The position numbers were made by a program, and so were the translations under genes. A stretch of DNA of 64,000 bases, from the NCBI GenBank assembly GCA_002591745.1, contig PDLQ01000005.1, positions 124,001 through 188,000 on the forward strand. Reading direction: 5' to 3'. The notes below the pieces were generated by a model. The model worked only from the letters and a program-made list of their open reading frames with translations, made no database searches and had not been told where the DNA came from. Numbering within the stretch: the first letter of the stretch is position 1; each line of letters opens with the position of its first letter. This document shows, one piece after another, positions 18,637 through 27,266 of the stretch. Origin of the DNA: Lewinellaceae bacterium SD302. GTDB lineage: Bacteria > Bacteroidota > Bacteroidia > Chitinophagales > Saprospiraceae.

Positions 18637-19230
18637 CTAGTAATCCTCCCTGGGGAAGAGGGTGGCTTCCACAACTTCGCAAATACTGTGACCGATGAGC
18701 ATGTGGCACTCCTGAATCCGCGGGGTGTCGGTGGAAGGAATGGCAATGAGGTGGTCACTGACCGCCGCCATTTTGCCACCGCCCTGGCCCGTCCAGCCAA
18801 TGGTAGTCATTCCTTGTTTACGGGCTTCTTCAAAGGCTAGTACGACATTGGCGGAGTTGCCGGAGGTAGACAGGCCGATCAGTACGTCTCCTTGCTTACC
18901 CATCGCACGCAACAGGCGGGCGTAGATGACCTCGTAACTATAATCGTTGGCCACGGCAGTCAGGTAGCTGGTGTTGCAGTGCAGGGCTTCGCTGAATAAA
19001 GGGGGGCGGTCGTAGTAATAACGTCCGGAAAGCTCGGCGGCCAGGTGCTGAGAGTCTGCTGCACTACCTCCGTTACCACAAAAATAGACCTTGCCGTCGT
19101 TGCGAAAACACTCGACGATGACCTCGTTGATCTGATTAACCGTGTCCAGAATGTGCTGGTCGTTCAGGACCCGCTGCTTTAATTCCAGCGAACTGCGCAG
19201 GTTGTCACTGATTACTGTCGACTTGTCCAT
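18637..19230 (-). CDS. gmhA: Sedoheptulose-7-phosphate isomerase
   Basis: 197 residues, a single SIS domain of GmhA length. GNGGSAADSQHLAAEL near 54-69, GLSTSGNSANVV near 118-129 and IPSTDTPRIQECHMLIGH near 162-179 are the typical GmhA phosphosugar and zinc/catalytic motifs. It converts sedoheptulose 7-phosphate to D-glycero-D-manno-heptose 7-phosphate, the first committed step of heptose synthesis. The start overlaps the end of the upstream kinase gene by 19 bases, implying translational coupling. Confidence 0.96.
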   Translation of the reverse strand: MDKSTVISDNLRSSLELKQRVLNDQHILDTVNQINEVIVECFRNDGKVYFCGNGGSAADSQHLAAELSGRYYYDRPPLFSEALHCNTSYLTAVANDYSYEVIYARLLRAMGKQGDVLIGLSTSGNSANVVLAFEEARKQGMTTIGWTGQGGGKMAAVSDHLIAIPSTDTPRIQECHMLIGHSICEVVEATLFPREDY

Positions 19231-20255
19231 GTAAAAAGGCCTTTTTTCTGAAAATTGTAATGTACGACTTCCACGCCGATGGCTTCCAAGGCGGCGTGTA
19301 CCGCGTAACGACTATTGCCGGGGCAAAAGAAAATCATGAAACCACCACCGCCGGCTCCGGAGATCTTACCGCCGCTGGCCCCCGCTGTAATGGCAGTCTG
19401 GTAGATATTGTCGATGGTGGCGTTGCTGATGCCTTTGGCCAATTGCTTTTTCTGCGCCCAGCCGTCGGCCAGGATATTGCCGATACTGCTTAATTCACTT
19501 TTTAACAGAGCTTCCTTCATCGTGAAGGCTTGTTCTTTAAGCTTCAAAGTAGCAGTGAGGGCTGCTTGATTATCCTTCTGAATATTACTTTGCTGTTGCT
19601 CGATGATGTTGGCGCTTTCCCGGGTCGTCTGGGTGTAGAGCAGCAAGAGATGGAAATTCAGTTCCTGCAGAATCTCTTCCCTGATTCGTAATGGGTTGAC
19701 GATGACCTTACCCTCGTCGTAGAATTCCATGAAGTTGAATCCGCCGAAGGTTGCCGCGTACTGGTCCTGCTTGCCACCGGCCATTTTCAGATCCTCCCGC
19801 TCGATGCTATAGGCCAGTTTGGCCATATCGTATTCCCCCAGCGGCAATTTTAGCCATTCCGCAAAAGCCCCCAGAATAGCGACGACCAGGGTAGAGGAAG
19901 TGCCCAGTCCGGAACCGGCGCTCACGTCGATGGAGGTTGTCAGTTCAAAGCCCTGGTGGGGTACTTTGCTGAATTCCCGCACGATGCGATTGTAAACACC
20001 TTTTTGTAAGCTCAACGGACCGCTACTGACATCGAGTTGTTCGGTCGCTTCCAGTTCCAGGCGCTCACCCCGGTCGACGGCATTCAAAATGATCTTGCCA
20101 TCCTCCCTCGGGACGATGGTGGCATTGGCGAACAGACTGATGGTAGCGTTCAGGATTGCCCCGCCGTGGAGGTCGGAGAACGGACTTACATCGGTGCCAC
20201 CGCCGGCCAGGCCGATCCGGAGAGGTGCTTTACTGCGGTAGAGCTTGCGGGACAT
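19212..20255 (-). CDS. hddA: D-glycero-D-manno-heptose 7-phosphate kinase (GHMP kinase)
   Basis: 347 residues, GHMP kinase fold. RIGLAGGGTDVSPFSDLHGG near the N-terminus, the ATP loop SAGSGLGTSSTLVVA near 111-125, and the C-terminal GASGGKISGAGGGGFM are all present. This form matches HddA, which phosphorylates heptose 7-phosphate at C1 with alpha configuration, leading to the GDP-linked sugar. Second gene of the operon, overlapping gmhA. A dispersed decamer copy lies inside the gene at 19545-19554. Confidence 0.93.
   Translation of the reverse strand: MSRKLYRSKAPLRIGLAGGGTDVSPFSDLHGGAILNATISLFANATIVPREDGKIILNAVDRGERLELEATEQLDVSSGPLSLQKGVYNRIVREFSKVPHQGFELTTSIDVSAGSGLGTSSTLVVAILGAFAEWLKLPLGEYDMAKLAYSIEREDLKMAGGKQDQYAATFGGFNFMEFYDEGKVIVNPLRIREEILQELNFHLLLLYTQTTRESANIIEQQQSNIQKDNQAALTATLKLKEQAFTMKEALLKSELSSIGNILADGWAQKKQLAKGISNATIDNIYQTAITAGASGGKISGAGGGGFMIFFCPGNSRYAVHAALEAIGVEVVHYNFQKKGLFTWTSRQ
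19545..19554 (+). repeat. CAAAGTAGCA dispersed decamer inside hddA
   Basis: Exact copy within coding sequence; on the gene's strand it reads ACT GCT ACT TTG (TATL). Confidence 0.9.
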
Positions 20256-20265
20256 GGGCTAGGGT

Positions 20266-21408
20266 TTAGCGGCCGGACTGAATCCGGTCCTTGAGTTCTT
20301 GAATGCGCCTGACCAGTATGGCCCAGCTGTATTTCTTCTTCTCTTCGGCAACGTTGGCCGTCATTACTTCCTGAAGATCTTGTTCGAAGTAACTCCGGAT
20401 GGCATCGGCCACGGCTTCGGGTTTGGGCGGCACCACGTAACCAACTACCTCGTGGGGGCACATTTCGGCCAGGCCACCAACGTCCGTGACGACCATCGGG
20501 GTATTGAAGTGATAAGCGATTTGGGTCACTCCGCTCTGGGTAGCTGTTTTGTAAGGCTGAACCAGTAGATCGCAGGCCCCGAAATAAGTAGCGACTTCGG
20601 AGTCCTGAATAAAACGATCGACCTGGTGGATGTCATCAGCCAAATCATGCTTGGCAATCAGTTCGTCGTAAGGCTTACGGTCAGCATAATACTCTCCGGC
20701 AATGATCAACTTGATCTTACGACCACGGAAATCAGTTTCGGCGAAAGCTTCAAGTAAGAGATCGAGTCCTTTATAATCTCTGATCAGTCCGAAAAAAAGA
20801 AGATATTTATAAGTAGGGTCCAGACCAAGCTTCTGCATCGCCTCGGCCCGGGGCACCGCTTCCCCGAAATTATCGAAGATGGGGTGGGGGGAGAAAACGA
20901 CTGGCTTAGTGCCGCGAAATTCGTCCAGTTCCTGTTCTACACTACGCGACATGGCCACAAAACCATCCACCGGCCCCACGAAATACTTGGCGAAAACCCG
21001 ATCACCCGGTCGCTGCTCGTGGGGAACGATATTGTCGATAATGGAAACCACGGGTATATTCGTTCCTCGTTTTAACGTCCTGAGTATCGTACCGAAGCAA
21101 GGGCCCATGAACGGCAACCAGAACTTGATCAGTACCAGATCCGGGGCACTGGCTTTGATCTGGCGGCCCACGCTCACCCAGTTCAGCGGATTTACGCTAT
21201 TGATGCAGCGTACGATCTTCAAATCCTCCGGTGGTGGTTCTTCCGAGTATTGGGTCTGTCCCGGAAAGAAATAGTCCGGGTACTGCAGCGTAAAGGTATA
21301 AATGGTCACCTCGTGTCCCTGAACCTGGAACTCCCGGGCCAGCCGCTCATTATAGGAGGCCAGTCCGCCGCGGTAGGGGTAGGCAGTTCCGATCAGGGCA
21401 ATTTTCAT
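20266..21408 (-). CDS. Glycosyltransferase family 4
   Basis: 380 residues, GT-B fold. The N-terminal Rossmann half starts with IALIGTAYPYRGGLASYNERLA; the C-terminal half carries FFGLIRDYKGLDLLLEAF and the nucleotide-sugar segment PYKTATQSGVTQIAYHF...VVTDVGGLAE, typical of retaining GT4 enzymes. It is first in the operon, 10 bases before hddA, so it plausibly transfers the heptose (from GDP-heptose) to a surface glycan or glycoprotein. The donor and acceptor are inferred from context only. Confidence 0.9.
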   Translation of the reverse strand: MKIALIGTAYPYRGGLASYNERLAREFQVQGHEVTIYTFTLQYPDYFFPGQTQYSEEPPPEDLKIVRCINSVNPLNWVSVGRQIKASAPDLVLIKFWLPFMGPCFGTILRTLKRGTNIPVVSIIDNIVPHEQRPGDRVFAKYFVGPVDGFVAMSRSVEQELDEFRGTKPVVFSPHPIFDNFGEAVPRAEAMQKLGLDPTYKYLLFFGLIRDYKGLDLLLEAFAETDFRGRKIKLIIAGEYYADRKPYDELIAKHDLADDIHQVDRFIQDSEVATYFGACDLLVQPYKTATQSGVTQIAYHFNTPMVVTDVGGLAEMCPHEVVGYVVPPKPEAVADAIRSYFEQDLQEVMTANVAEEKKKYSWAILVRRIQELKDRIQSGR

Positions 21409-21585
21409 GAGATAAAAAGGAGGGATTATTTGAAGGGGCGAAAATAGGCATAATAATCTTTACCAGCCCACAGGAATGTGGCTTAGCTTTTTAAGATTCT
21501 TTTAACCATATAAACGCTAACGAAGGATATCTCGGATGAGGTCTGACAGATTAGAAAAACAACTTACCTCATTAAATACAATGCC

Positions 21586-21933
21586 ATGAAAAACCTGTTT
21601 CTGCAGCAATGGCTGCTCCTCGCATTACTTTCGGTCACCGTGCTTGGCTGCGACAAGAATGAAGATGACCAAATGACCATCCAACCCACAGATTGTACGA
21701 CTTCCGCCCTGGTCCGGGATCTTGCCGGACTTGATGGCTGTGGACTCGTATTCGAATTAGCCGGCTTGGGCCGCTCCGCTTGGTTGGAGCCGAGCAACCT
21801 CGACCAGTTCAGTTACCTGCCCGTGGACGGAGAAACCGTTTGTATTACGTACGAAGTTGTTGAAGATGCAACTTCTATCTGTATGGTCGGTACAGTCATT
21901 GAACTGACAAGTTTGCTGCCGGCTGAAAATTAA
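21586..21933 (+). CDS. Small lipoprotein, tandem pair member 1
   Basis: 115 residues. Signal with lipobox VLGC (Cys22), then about 90 residues with Cys pairs (DCTTSALV, DGCGLVFEL, TVCITYEV, TSICMVG). The segment WLEPSNLDQF followed by GETVCITYEVVED is clearly homologous to the next gene (FEPNNLNDF, GEDLCIEYEFV), so the two are tandem paralogues. No known domain recognised. Likely a periplasmic or surface lipoprotein with a small disulfide-bonded beta domain. Confidence 0.8.
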   Translation: MKNLFLQQWLLLALLSVTVLGCDKNEDDQMTIQPTDCTTSALVRDLAGLDGCGLVFELAGLGRSAWLEPSNLDQFSYLPVDGETVCITYEVVEDATSICMVGTVIELTSLLPAEN

Positions 21934-21972
21934 GAGCTTGTTTTTCAGGAAATAGAAATCCAAACAAGCTCT
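21933..21972 (+). repeat. AGAGCTTGTTT hairpin between the lipoprotein pair
   Basis: AGAGCTTGTTT (21933-21943) is perfectly inverted at 21962-21972. It starts at the stop codon of the first lipoprotein. No U-run follows. It shares its core with hairpins at 14519-14581 and 42116. Confidence 0.75.
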
Positions 21973-22077
21973 AAAGTGCCGAAGGTTCCAGCATGCTCGT
22001 ACCCGTTACTCCAAACGGCCACATTGAATTTTTTGCATACCCCCTATACCAATTCACCGTCTTTCAAACTACCCATA

Positions 22078-22407
22078 ATGAATATCCAATCAATCCTTTT
22101 CACCATTCTTTTATCCGCTACTGCCCTGTTTGCCACAGGCTGTGAAGATGACGATGATTGTATGCACGACGTCTGCGCCGGTACCATAGCCACTACCACC
22201 GGGTCTCCCGTTGGGGCCTGTGGTACATTGCTGCAAATGGACATCGGTAACGGACCGGAGCTGTTCGAACCCAACAACCTGAACGATTTTTTCGAGATGA
22301 TTGAACTGGGTGAAGACCTATGCATCGAATATGAATTTGTCACGGGCGTGGGTTCCTTTTGCCAGACCGGGCCGATCATCGAAATTACTTCCGCCGAACT
22401 TCAATAA
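22078..22407 (+). CDS. Small lipoprotein, tandem pair member 2
   Basis: 109 residues from the ATG at 22078; an in-frame start about 100 bases upstream would precede a second, poorer N-terminus, so 22078 is preferred. Signal with lipobox FATGC (Cys20), an acidic EDDDDC stretch, then the domain shared with the previous gene (GACGTLLQM, FEPNNLNDFF, LCIEYEFV, SFCQTGPIIEIT). Conserved cysteines suggest two disulfides. Function unknown. Confidence 0.8.
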   Translation: MNIQSILFTILLSATALFATGCEDDDDCMHDVCAGTIATTTGSPVGACGTLLQMDIGNGPELFEPNNLNDFFEMIELGEDLCIEYEFVTGVGSFCQTGPIIEITSAELQ

Positions 22408-22437
22408 TGAACGACACGGTTTAGCCGGACTTCATTG

Positions 22438-22480
22438 AAACAAGAACGCCACGGTTCCGGAAAAGGAAGCGTGGCGTTAA
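22438..22480. terminator. Bidirectional terminator of ssrA and the lipoprotein pair
   Basis: AACGCCACG (22445-22453) pairs with CGTGGCGTT (22470-22478), with a nested TTCC/GGAA stem. On the minus strand it is followed by CTTGTTTC, just downstream of the tmRNA 3' end. Confidence 0.8.
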
Positions 22481-22486
22481 GTTTAG

Positions 22487-22859
22487 TGGAGCCGGCGAGA
22501 GTCGAACTCGCGTCCAGCGAAGGCGCAAAGATGCTTTCTACACGCTTAGTGGCCAATCGGATTTTCGAGCGGTGGGGAAGTCTGGTCACCCACTAAATCA
22601 CCGCCTTATCCTCTAATCTTAGCGGTGAGTCGAGACAAGCTCACCGAGCAACCTGAAGGGGGTGTTGATATGCGGCATGATGTGTATCAGGCATCAACCA
22701 TACGGCACAGTTAGGTCAGCTAATCTGTGATTAGGCTGCCATAGCATAGCTGGTGTTGCCAACTAAGAGGGTTTAATAGCTATTTTTTGCGGAGTAAACT
22801 ATCGTGCTCCGGCGTGCTTACATAAAAGCTAACATTCCTGTCAATTCCATTACGGCCCC
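22487..22859 (-). ncRNA. ssrA: Transfer-messenger RNA (tmRNA)
   Basis: 373 nt. The 5' end GGGGCCG (22859-22853) pairs with CGGCTCC at the 3' end, forming the acceptor stem; the T-arm is GCGAG-TTCGACT-CTCGC; the discriminator A is at 22487. CCA is not encoded. The tag reading frame at 22760-22731 encodes GNTSYAMAA then TAA, a proteolysis tag with the usual hydrophobic AA end. A CGGAG/CTCCG stem before the tag fits pseudoknot 1. The RNA rescues stalled ribosomes with SmpB. Confidence 0.97.
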
Positions 22860-23262
22860 ATTGACTTTCGTCGGGGTGACCCGGATCATTATCCGGGGTG
22901 GCAGAGGTAATATGTGGCTTCAAAGTAGCAAGGCCAGTAAATTGCAAAAAGCGAACTGCCCGGCAGCGATCGAAGAAACCAAGTATTTCCAATGACCTCA
23001 TAGAAAACGTTTCCACCTCCCCAAAGTTTCAAAGAGTCTCTATTTATCTTTGTGATCAATGTCAAATATGCTCGCTTTGGGAACGCATATTGTTCCGAAG
23101 CAGATCAGATATCAGAAAAATGCTTGCGTTTTCTCAAAATTAAATTTTTATTTTTTTGATTTTACGCCTCATTTATTAGGCATAACTTATCTTCGCGCCA
23201 ATCACAAACAAGCTAATGGTCCGGCTTTTCGGGCCTTTGAATACCAATTACCCACCATCGCT
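22860..23262. other. Intergenic region between ssrA and the Lrp gene
   Basis: 403 bases holding both divergent promoters. A TATCTTTG box at 23045-23052 is a possible -7 element for the Lrp gene but has no good upstream TTTG partner. A dispersed decamer lies at 22921-22930. No supported coding sequence. Confidence 0.45.
22921..22930 (+). repeat. CAAAGTAGCA dispersed decamer upstream of ssrA
   Basis: Exact copy, preceded by TGGCTT, 62 bases upstream of the tmRNA 5' end. Confidence 0.9.
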
Positions 23263-23736
23263 ATGGCTGACAAACTCGACAAGATCGACCTCAAGATTCT
23301 CAAGATCCTGCAGGAGAATAGCAAAATCACCAATCTAGACCTTTCTAAGAAAATCGGACTTTCTCCGGCACCAACCCTTGAAAGGGTGAAAAAACTGGAG
23401 CAAAATACCGTTATCAACTCCTACCACGCCGAAGTGAATCCGGAGAGTATCGGACTCAACGTTAAGACCTTCGTTTTGGTCGCCCTGGACTGGCGAAAAG
23501 AAAATGCCCGCGAATTCTTTCTGGACAAGATCAAAAACATCAACGAAATCACGGAGTGCTACATCATCACCGGTGAGGCTGACTTCCTGATCAAGATCGT
23601 TTGTAAAGACATCCCGACTTACGAGAGATTACTTTTCAAGACTCTTCAGCAGATCGACGAGATCGAACGCCTCAAAACGCTCATGACGCTGTCTACGGTC
23701 AAAGACAGTAAGCTGCTGCCATTCAAGTACGAGTAA
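23263..23736 (+). CDS. Lrp/AsnC family transcriptional regulator
   Basis: 157 residues from the ATG at 23263 (MADKLDKIDLKILKILQ, the standard Lrp start). N-terminal winged helix-turn-helix about 5-60 (LDLSKKIGLSPAPTLERVKKLE), then the ligand-binding RAM/AsnC domain (about 70-150; ITECYIITGEADFLIKIV). Family members form octamers that sense amino acids. No adjacent amino-acid gene reveals its target. The frame extends upstream through non-ATG starts, but that extension is not conserved-looking. Confidence 0.93.
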   Translation: MADKLDKIDLKILKILQENSKITNLDLSKKIGLSPAPTLERVKKLEQNTVINSYHAEVNPESIGLNVKTFVLVALDWRKENAREFFLDKIKNINEITECYIITGEADFLIKIVCKDIPTYERLLFKTLQQIDEIERLKTLMTLSTVKDSKLLPFKYE

Positions 23737-24025
23737 TTCCCGGATTACGCCGCTCTCCGAGCGACTACTGCTAAAGCACATGATGTCGGGCGCTCGGAGA
23801 GCGCACGATCCGATACCTTTATAGTGTTTGCCCGTTCCCGGATTACGCCGCTCTCCGAGCGGCTACTGCTAAAGCACGTGATGTCGGACGCTCGGAGAGC
23901 GCACGATCCGATACCTTTATAGCGTTTGCCCATTTCCGGATTACACCGCTCTCCGAGCGGCTACTGCTATAGCACGTGATGTCGGGTGCTCGGAGAGCGC
24001 ACGATCTGATACCTTTATAGCGTTA
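23737..24025 (+). repeat. 98-bp tandem repeat, three copies, each with a long hairpin
   Basis: Copies start at 23737, 23835 and 23933 and differ at a few positions; the third ends near 24025. Each carries CGCTCTCCGAGCG and its inverse CGCTCGGAGAGCG about 30 bases apart. Each arm is also a small hairpin by itself. Copy 1 begins directly after the Lrp stop codon. Confidence 0.92.
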
Positions 24026-24126
24026 GTAGAGCATCGTTATGTGTCCAAGGTACACGTGAGCGCTGCTGCAAGAGCGGCAAATGCCCGTTAGTAAATGTTG
24101 AACCAAGATTGTTAAATGCTTTTTCC

Positions 24127-24798
24127 GTGCTAAGAAAAACTATCTCATTTCTCGCCATCTTCCTCCTTGCTGGTATCTTCACCTCAATGGCCAACCCTGG
24201 CGAAGGTACCCTTCGCATGGGCCTTCTGAAGTATAGCGGCGGCGGCGATTGGTACGCCAATCCAACGGCTCTGCCCAACCTCGCTCAGTTCTGTAACAAG
24301 ACCCTGGGGACCGATTTTCGGACGGACTACGGTACCGTAGAAGTTGGTTCGGCCGACCTTTATAATTACCCTTTCGTGCACATGACTGGCCACGGAAATG
24401 TGGTCTTCACCCCCCAGGATGCCGAGAATATGCGCAATTATCTGATTGGAGGCGGCTTTCTGCACATCGACGATAATTACGGAATGGACCCCTACGTCCG
24501 CGCGGCCATGAAGCAGGTATTCCCCGAAACGGACTTTATCGAATTGCCATTCAGTCATCCGATCTATCACCAAGAATATGACTTCAGCCGTGGTTTGCCC
24601 AAGATTCACGAACATGACGGTGACTCTCCACAGGGTTTTGGCCTTTTCTGGGAAGATCGTATGGTTGCCTTCTACAGTTATGAGAGCGACTTAGGTGATG
24701 GCTGGGAAGACGAAGCCGTACATAATGACCCCCCGGAAATTCGGGCCGCAGCCCTGCAAATGGGAGCTAATATCGTGCAATTTGCCTTTGAGCAGTAA
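24127..24798 (+). CDS. DUF4159 domain protein
   Basis: About 223 residues from a GTG at 24127; a TTG at 24109 is also possible, while the first in-frame ATG (24187) falls after the signal peptide, so the gene uses a non-ATG start. Signal peptide (LRKTISFLAIFLLAG). The mature part has FVHMTGHGNVVFT and YLIGGGFLHIDDNYGMD, the glutamine-amidotransferase-like DUF4159 pattern, with an NPTALPNLAQF stretch near the start. DUF4159 proteins usually travel with MoxR/von Willebrand operons; none is visible here. Role unknown. Confidence 0.85.
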   Translation: MLRKTISFLAIFLLAGIFTSMANPGEGTLRMGLLKYSGGGDWYANPTALPNLAQFCNKTLGTDFRTDYGTVEVGSADLYNYPFVHMTGHGNVVFTPQDAENMRNYLIGGGFLHIDDNYGMDPYVRAAMKQVFPETDFIELPFSHPIYHQEYDFSRGLPKIHEHDGDSPQGFGLFWEDRMVAFYSYESDLGDGWEDEAVHNDPPEIRAAALQMGANIVQFAFEQ

Positions 24799-24843
24799 TA
24801 GCACGGTAAACATCAATTTCGCTCAGTAATATTTCACTTGTAT

Positions 24844-25356
24844 ATGAGGATTCTGGTAGTGTGTATCGCATTTCTGTATGGCTTTAGCCTTCACGGACAA
24901 AGCACCATTGAGGAAGCATACATCGCAGTTACGGATTCCAGTATTAAGCGTCCTCTTCTGGAATTTATCTACGGTAATGTAACTTATCCTAAAGTTGCCA
25001 GAACGCATGGTACAACGGCTTTAATCAAGGTCGATTACACTATACTTAGAGACGGTAGTGTAAACGTAGATTCAATTCGTATTCTTTCACCAGAATCTAT
25101 TAGCGGTTCGATTAGTCAAGAAAACCTGATTAAGGTTGTCGCATATATAGAAAATGGAACTTTTGTACGCAAGAAACCTAAACCGGGTACAAAGAGATAC
25201 GAGCGATATGTTTCTGAACAATTAGCAGGCGAAAAAGCGCTCTTGACCGAAACGCTTAGAATTTTTAAGAATCTGCCCGACCACGTGCCCGCGAAAGTGA
25301 ATGATGTAGCGCTGAATCGCTCATATTGGAAATTAATTTCTTTTCAGTTAGAGTGA
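24844..25356 (+). CDS. Exported protein with TonB C-terminal-like domain
   Basis: 170 residues from the ATG at 24844. Signal peptide (VVCIAFLYGFSLHGQ). Residues about 45-90 (NVTYPKVARTHGTTALIKVDYTILRDGSVNVDSIRIL, seen as segments) have the layout of the TonB C-terminal beta-alpha-beta domain, but the proline-rich stalk and membrane anchor of true TonB are missing. The gene is visibly richer in A+T than its neighbours. It may be an orphan domain protein; its role is unknown. Confidence 0.6.
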   Translation: MRILVVCIAFLYGFSLHGQSTIEEAYIAVTDSSIKRPLLEFIYGNVTYPKVARTHGTTALIKVDYTILRDGSVNVDSIRILSPESISGSISQENLIKVVAYIENGTFVRKKPKPGTKRYERYVSEQLAGEKALLTETLRIFKNLPDHVPAKVNDVALNRSYWKLISFQLE

Positions 25357-25398
25357 TTAGTTAGCTAACAGTTTGCAATCAGTATTACCTTCGCCCAC

Positions 25399-25974
25399 AT
25401 GTGGCTGAGAATGACAATCGTATTACTGGGTATCGTAGTGATGATCAATGGCTGTAACGGCCTGATCTCCCAAAATTTTGGCACCCATAAGTTGCGTACC
25501 GTAGCTTTACAGACGGTGCTGGATAGTGGAATGGGGGATGCCGACTTCGTACGTCTGGAAGAGGCTGAGTTGACCGACAATTACCTGATTGGAGAGGCCC
25601 TGACGGACGATGACGAAGACTATCACCTGCACGCCATCCTGACCCCGGAACAGGCGGCCGCCTATACTGCAGGGGAAAAGGTAACCGCAGGAATGGTGGG
25701 ATGGTACAAAATACCTTACGAAGACTGCGTGAAAAATGGCGATTGCCAATACGGTAACCAGGGTTTTGTTGAGGGCCTGATCACCGAACCTACGGATAGA
25801 AAGAATCCGGTCGAAAGCTGGCCGCGGCATAATATTGAACTGGCCGAAGAAGTGATTTACCTGCAACTCTGGAAAGCACCATTGGCCTGGTACTGGAACC
25901 TGCTGATGTTTCTAGGAGGACTCGGGGTTGCGATGCTGGTTGAAGGACGTTACCAGTATCGGAAGTCGGAATAA
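25399..25974 (+). CDS. Hypothetical membrane-anchored protein
   Basis: 191 residues. N-terminal hydrophobic segment with a possible lipobox (VMINGC), an acidic middle (DDDEDYHLHAIL, then AGEKVTAGMVGWYKIPYEDC), and a C-terminal membrane helix about 163-183 (WYWNLLMFLGGLGVAMLVEG). Two cysteines flank a short loop (DCVKNGDC). No family recognised. It ends 35 bases before the Mrp gene on the same strand and may share its transcript. Confidence 0.65.
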   Translation: MWLRMTIVLLGIVVMINGCNGLISQNFGTHKLRTVALQTVLDSGMGDADFVRLEEAELTDNYLIGEALTDDDEDYHLHAILTPEQAAAYTAGEKVTAGMVGWYKIPYEDCVKNGDCQYGNQGFVEGLITEPTDRKNPVESWPRHNIELAEEVIYLQLWKAPLAWYWNLLMFLGGLGVAMLVEGRYQYRKSE

Positions 25975-26009
25975 TAATAACTTTAAAAGCCCTGATGGGT
26001 TTTCAACGC

Positions 26010-27065
26010 ATGGATACGAGCAAAATCATCGCCGCCCTGGCTGGCGTGACGGACCCCAAAACCGGGCAAGACCTGATTACCGCCAATATGGTGAGGGACC
26101 TGAAAGTAGAAGGGGATAACGTAGCTTTCACGCTGGAGCTGGCCAATATCGAGCCGGAATACAAACAGCAGCTCAATTTTGCCTGCCAGGAAGCAATTTT
26201 GTCCGTCTACCCGGCGGCCCAGGTGCATTTGCATATGATGAATCCACAAGCGGCTGCTCCTGCGGGAGCTCCTCAGCCTAATGATCCGTTGCCCCACGTA
26301 AAGCACGTGATTGCGGTGGCCAGTGGAAAGGGTGGAGTTGGCAAGAGTACGGTAGCGGTTAATCTGGCACTGGCCTTACAGGAATTGGGACATAAGGTCG
26401 GTTTACTCGACGCGGACGTCTACGGGCCGAGTGCTCCCACCATGCTTGGCCTGAAAGGTCAGCGGCCCCAGGTAGAGCAGGTCTATGGCAAGCCCAAGAT
26501 CAAACCCTTATTTGCTTACGGGGTCCCGGTGATGAGCATCGGTTTCATCGTTGAACCCGAGCAAGCAGTAGTTATGCGAGGTCCACGTTTGGCGGGCATC
26601 ATCAAGCAATTCTTTGAAGAGACGGTCTGGCCACCCCTGGATTTTCTGGTTGTGGACCTGCCACCCGGTACCGGAGACGTGCAGCTAACCATGATCCAGA
26701 CGGTAAAGGTCTCTGGCGCGGTAATGGTAACGACTCCCCAGGAAGTGGCCCTGGACGATGCCGTAAAGGCCATGAACATGTTCCTCTTGGATAGCGTGAA
26801 CGTGCCTATCCTCGGTGTAGTGGAAAATATGGCCTGGTTCACTCCGGCGGAGTTACCGGATAACAAGTACTACCTTTTCGGCAAGGACGGCGGAAAGACA
26901 TTGGCCAAAAAGGCGAAAGTCGATCTGCTCGGTCAGGTACCGATCGTTCAATCCGTGCGCGAAGGTGGAGACAGCGGTGCTCCGGTGATGCTGAACAAAG
27001 ACGACCCGACGCGGAAAGTTTGGTTATCGATTGCGGAGGGCGTTAGAGAGACGCTGAGCGCCTAG
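26010..27065 (+). CDS. Mrp/NBP35 family Fe-S carrier ATPase
   Basis: 351 residues from the ATG at 26010; an ATG at 25995 would add five residues. N-terminal MIP18/DUF59-like domain (about 1-80), then a P-loop ATPase with deviant Walker A GKGGVGKS at 106-113, DVYGPSAPTMLG, VVDLPPGTGDVQLT and the VVENMAWF segment. Mrp/ApbC proteins bind and transfer Fe-S clusters. The CxxC pair found in many homologues is not visible after VENMAWF. Confidence 0.94.
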   Translation: MDTSKIIAALAGVTDPKTGQDLITANMVRDLKVEGDNVAFTLELANIEPEYKQQLNFACQEAILSVYPAAQVHLHMMNPQAAAPAGAPQPNDPLPHVKHVIAVASGKGGVGKSTVAVNLALALQELGHKVGLLDADVYGPSAPTMLGLKGQRPQVEQVYGKPKIKPLFAYGVPVMSIGFIVEPEQAVVMRGPRLAGIIKQFFEETVWPPLDFLVVDLPPGTGDVQLTMIQTVKVSGAVMVTTPQEVALDDAVKAMNMFLLDSVNVPILGVVENMAWFTPAELPDNKYYLFGKDGGKTLAKKAKVDLLGQVPIVQSVREGGDSGAPVMLNKDDPTRKVWLSIAEGVRETLSA

Positions 27066-27266
27066 ACGGACTTCGTCCTTTTGGACACCTGCGACTTTTA
27101 GACGTCGCTGCGCTTCTTTTGGACGTTCGTTCCTCACTTTTGGTAGAGCTGGAATCGAAGACTAAAGGTTTTCTTCGATTCCAAGGCCACCAAAAGATCG
27201 CTTCAGCGATCGTCCAAGAGGGCGAAGCCCGTCCAAAAGCGAAGCGTCCAAGAGGCCGCAGGCTGT
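27066..27266. repeat. CTTTTGGAC mini-hairpin ladder, copy 1
   Basis: Between convergent mrp and ychF. Left half: short palindromes separated by TTTTGGAC; right half: different palindromes (ATCGCTTCAGCGAT, GGCGAAGCCC, GCCGCAGGC) separated by GTCCAAAAG or GTCCAAGAG. In the centre, TGGAATCGAAG pairs with CTTCGATTCCA. The whole forms a nested inverted repeat. Confidence 0.88.

Noticed and set aside
22780-23016. Minus-strand frame of 78 codons overlapping the tmRNA 5' part
   Set aside because: It runs through the tmRNA acceptor stem and pseudoknot; the tmRNA explains the conserved sequence.
27066-27266. CRISPR array
   Set aside because: Repeat words are only 8-9 bases, the variable parts are palindromes, orientation flips at the centre, and no cas gene is present.
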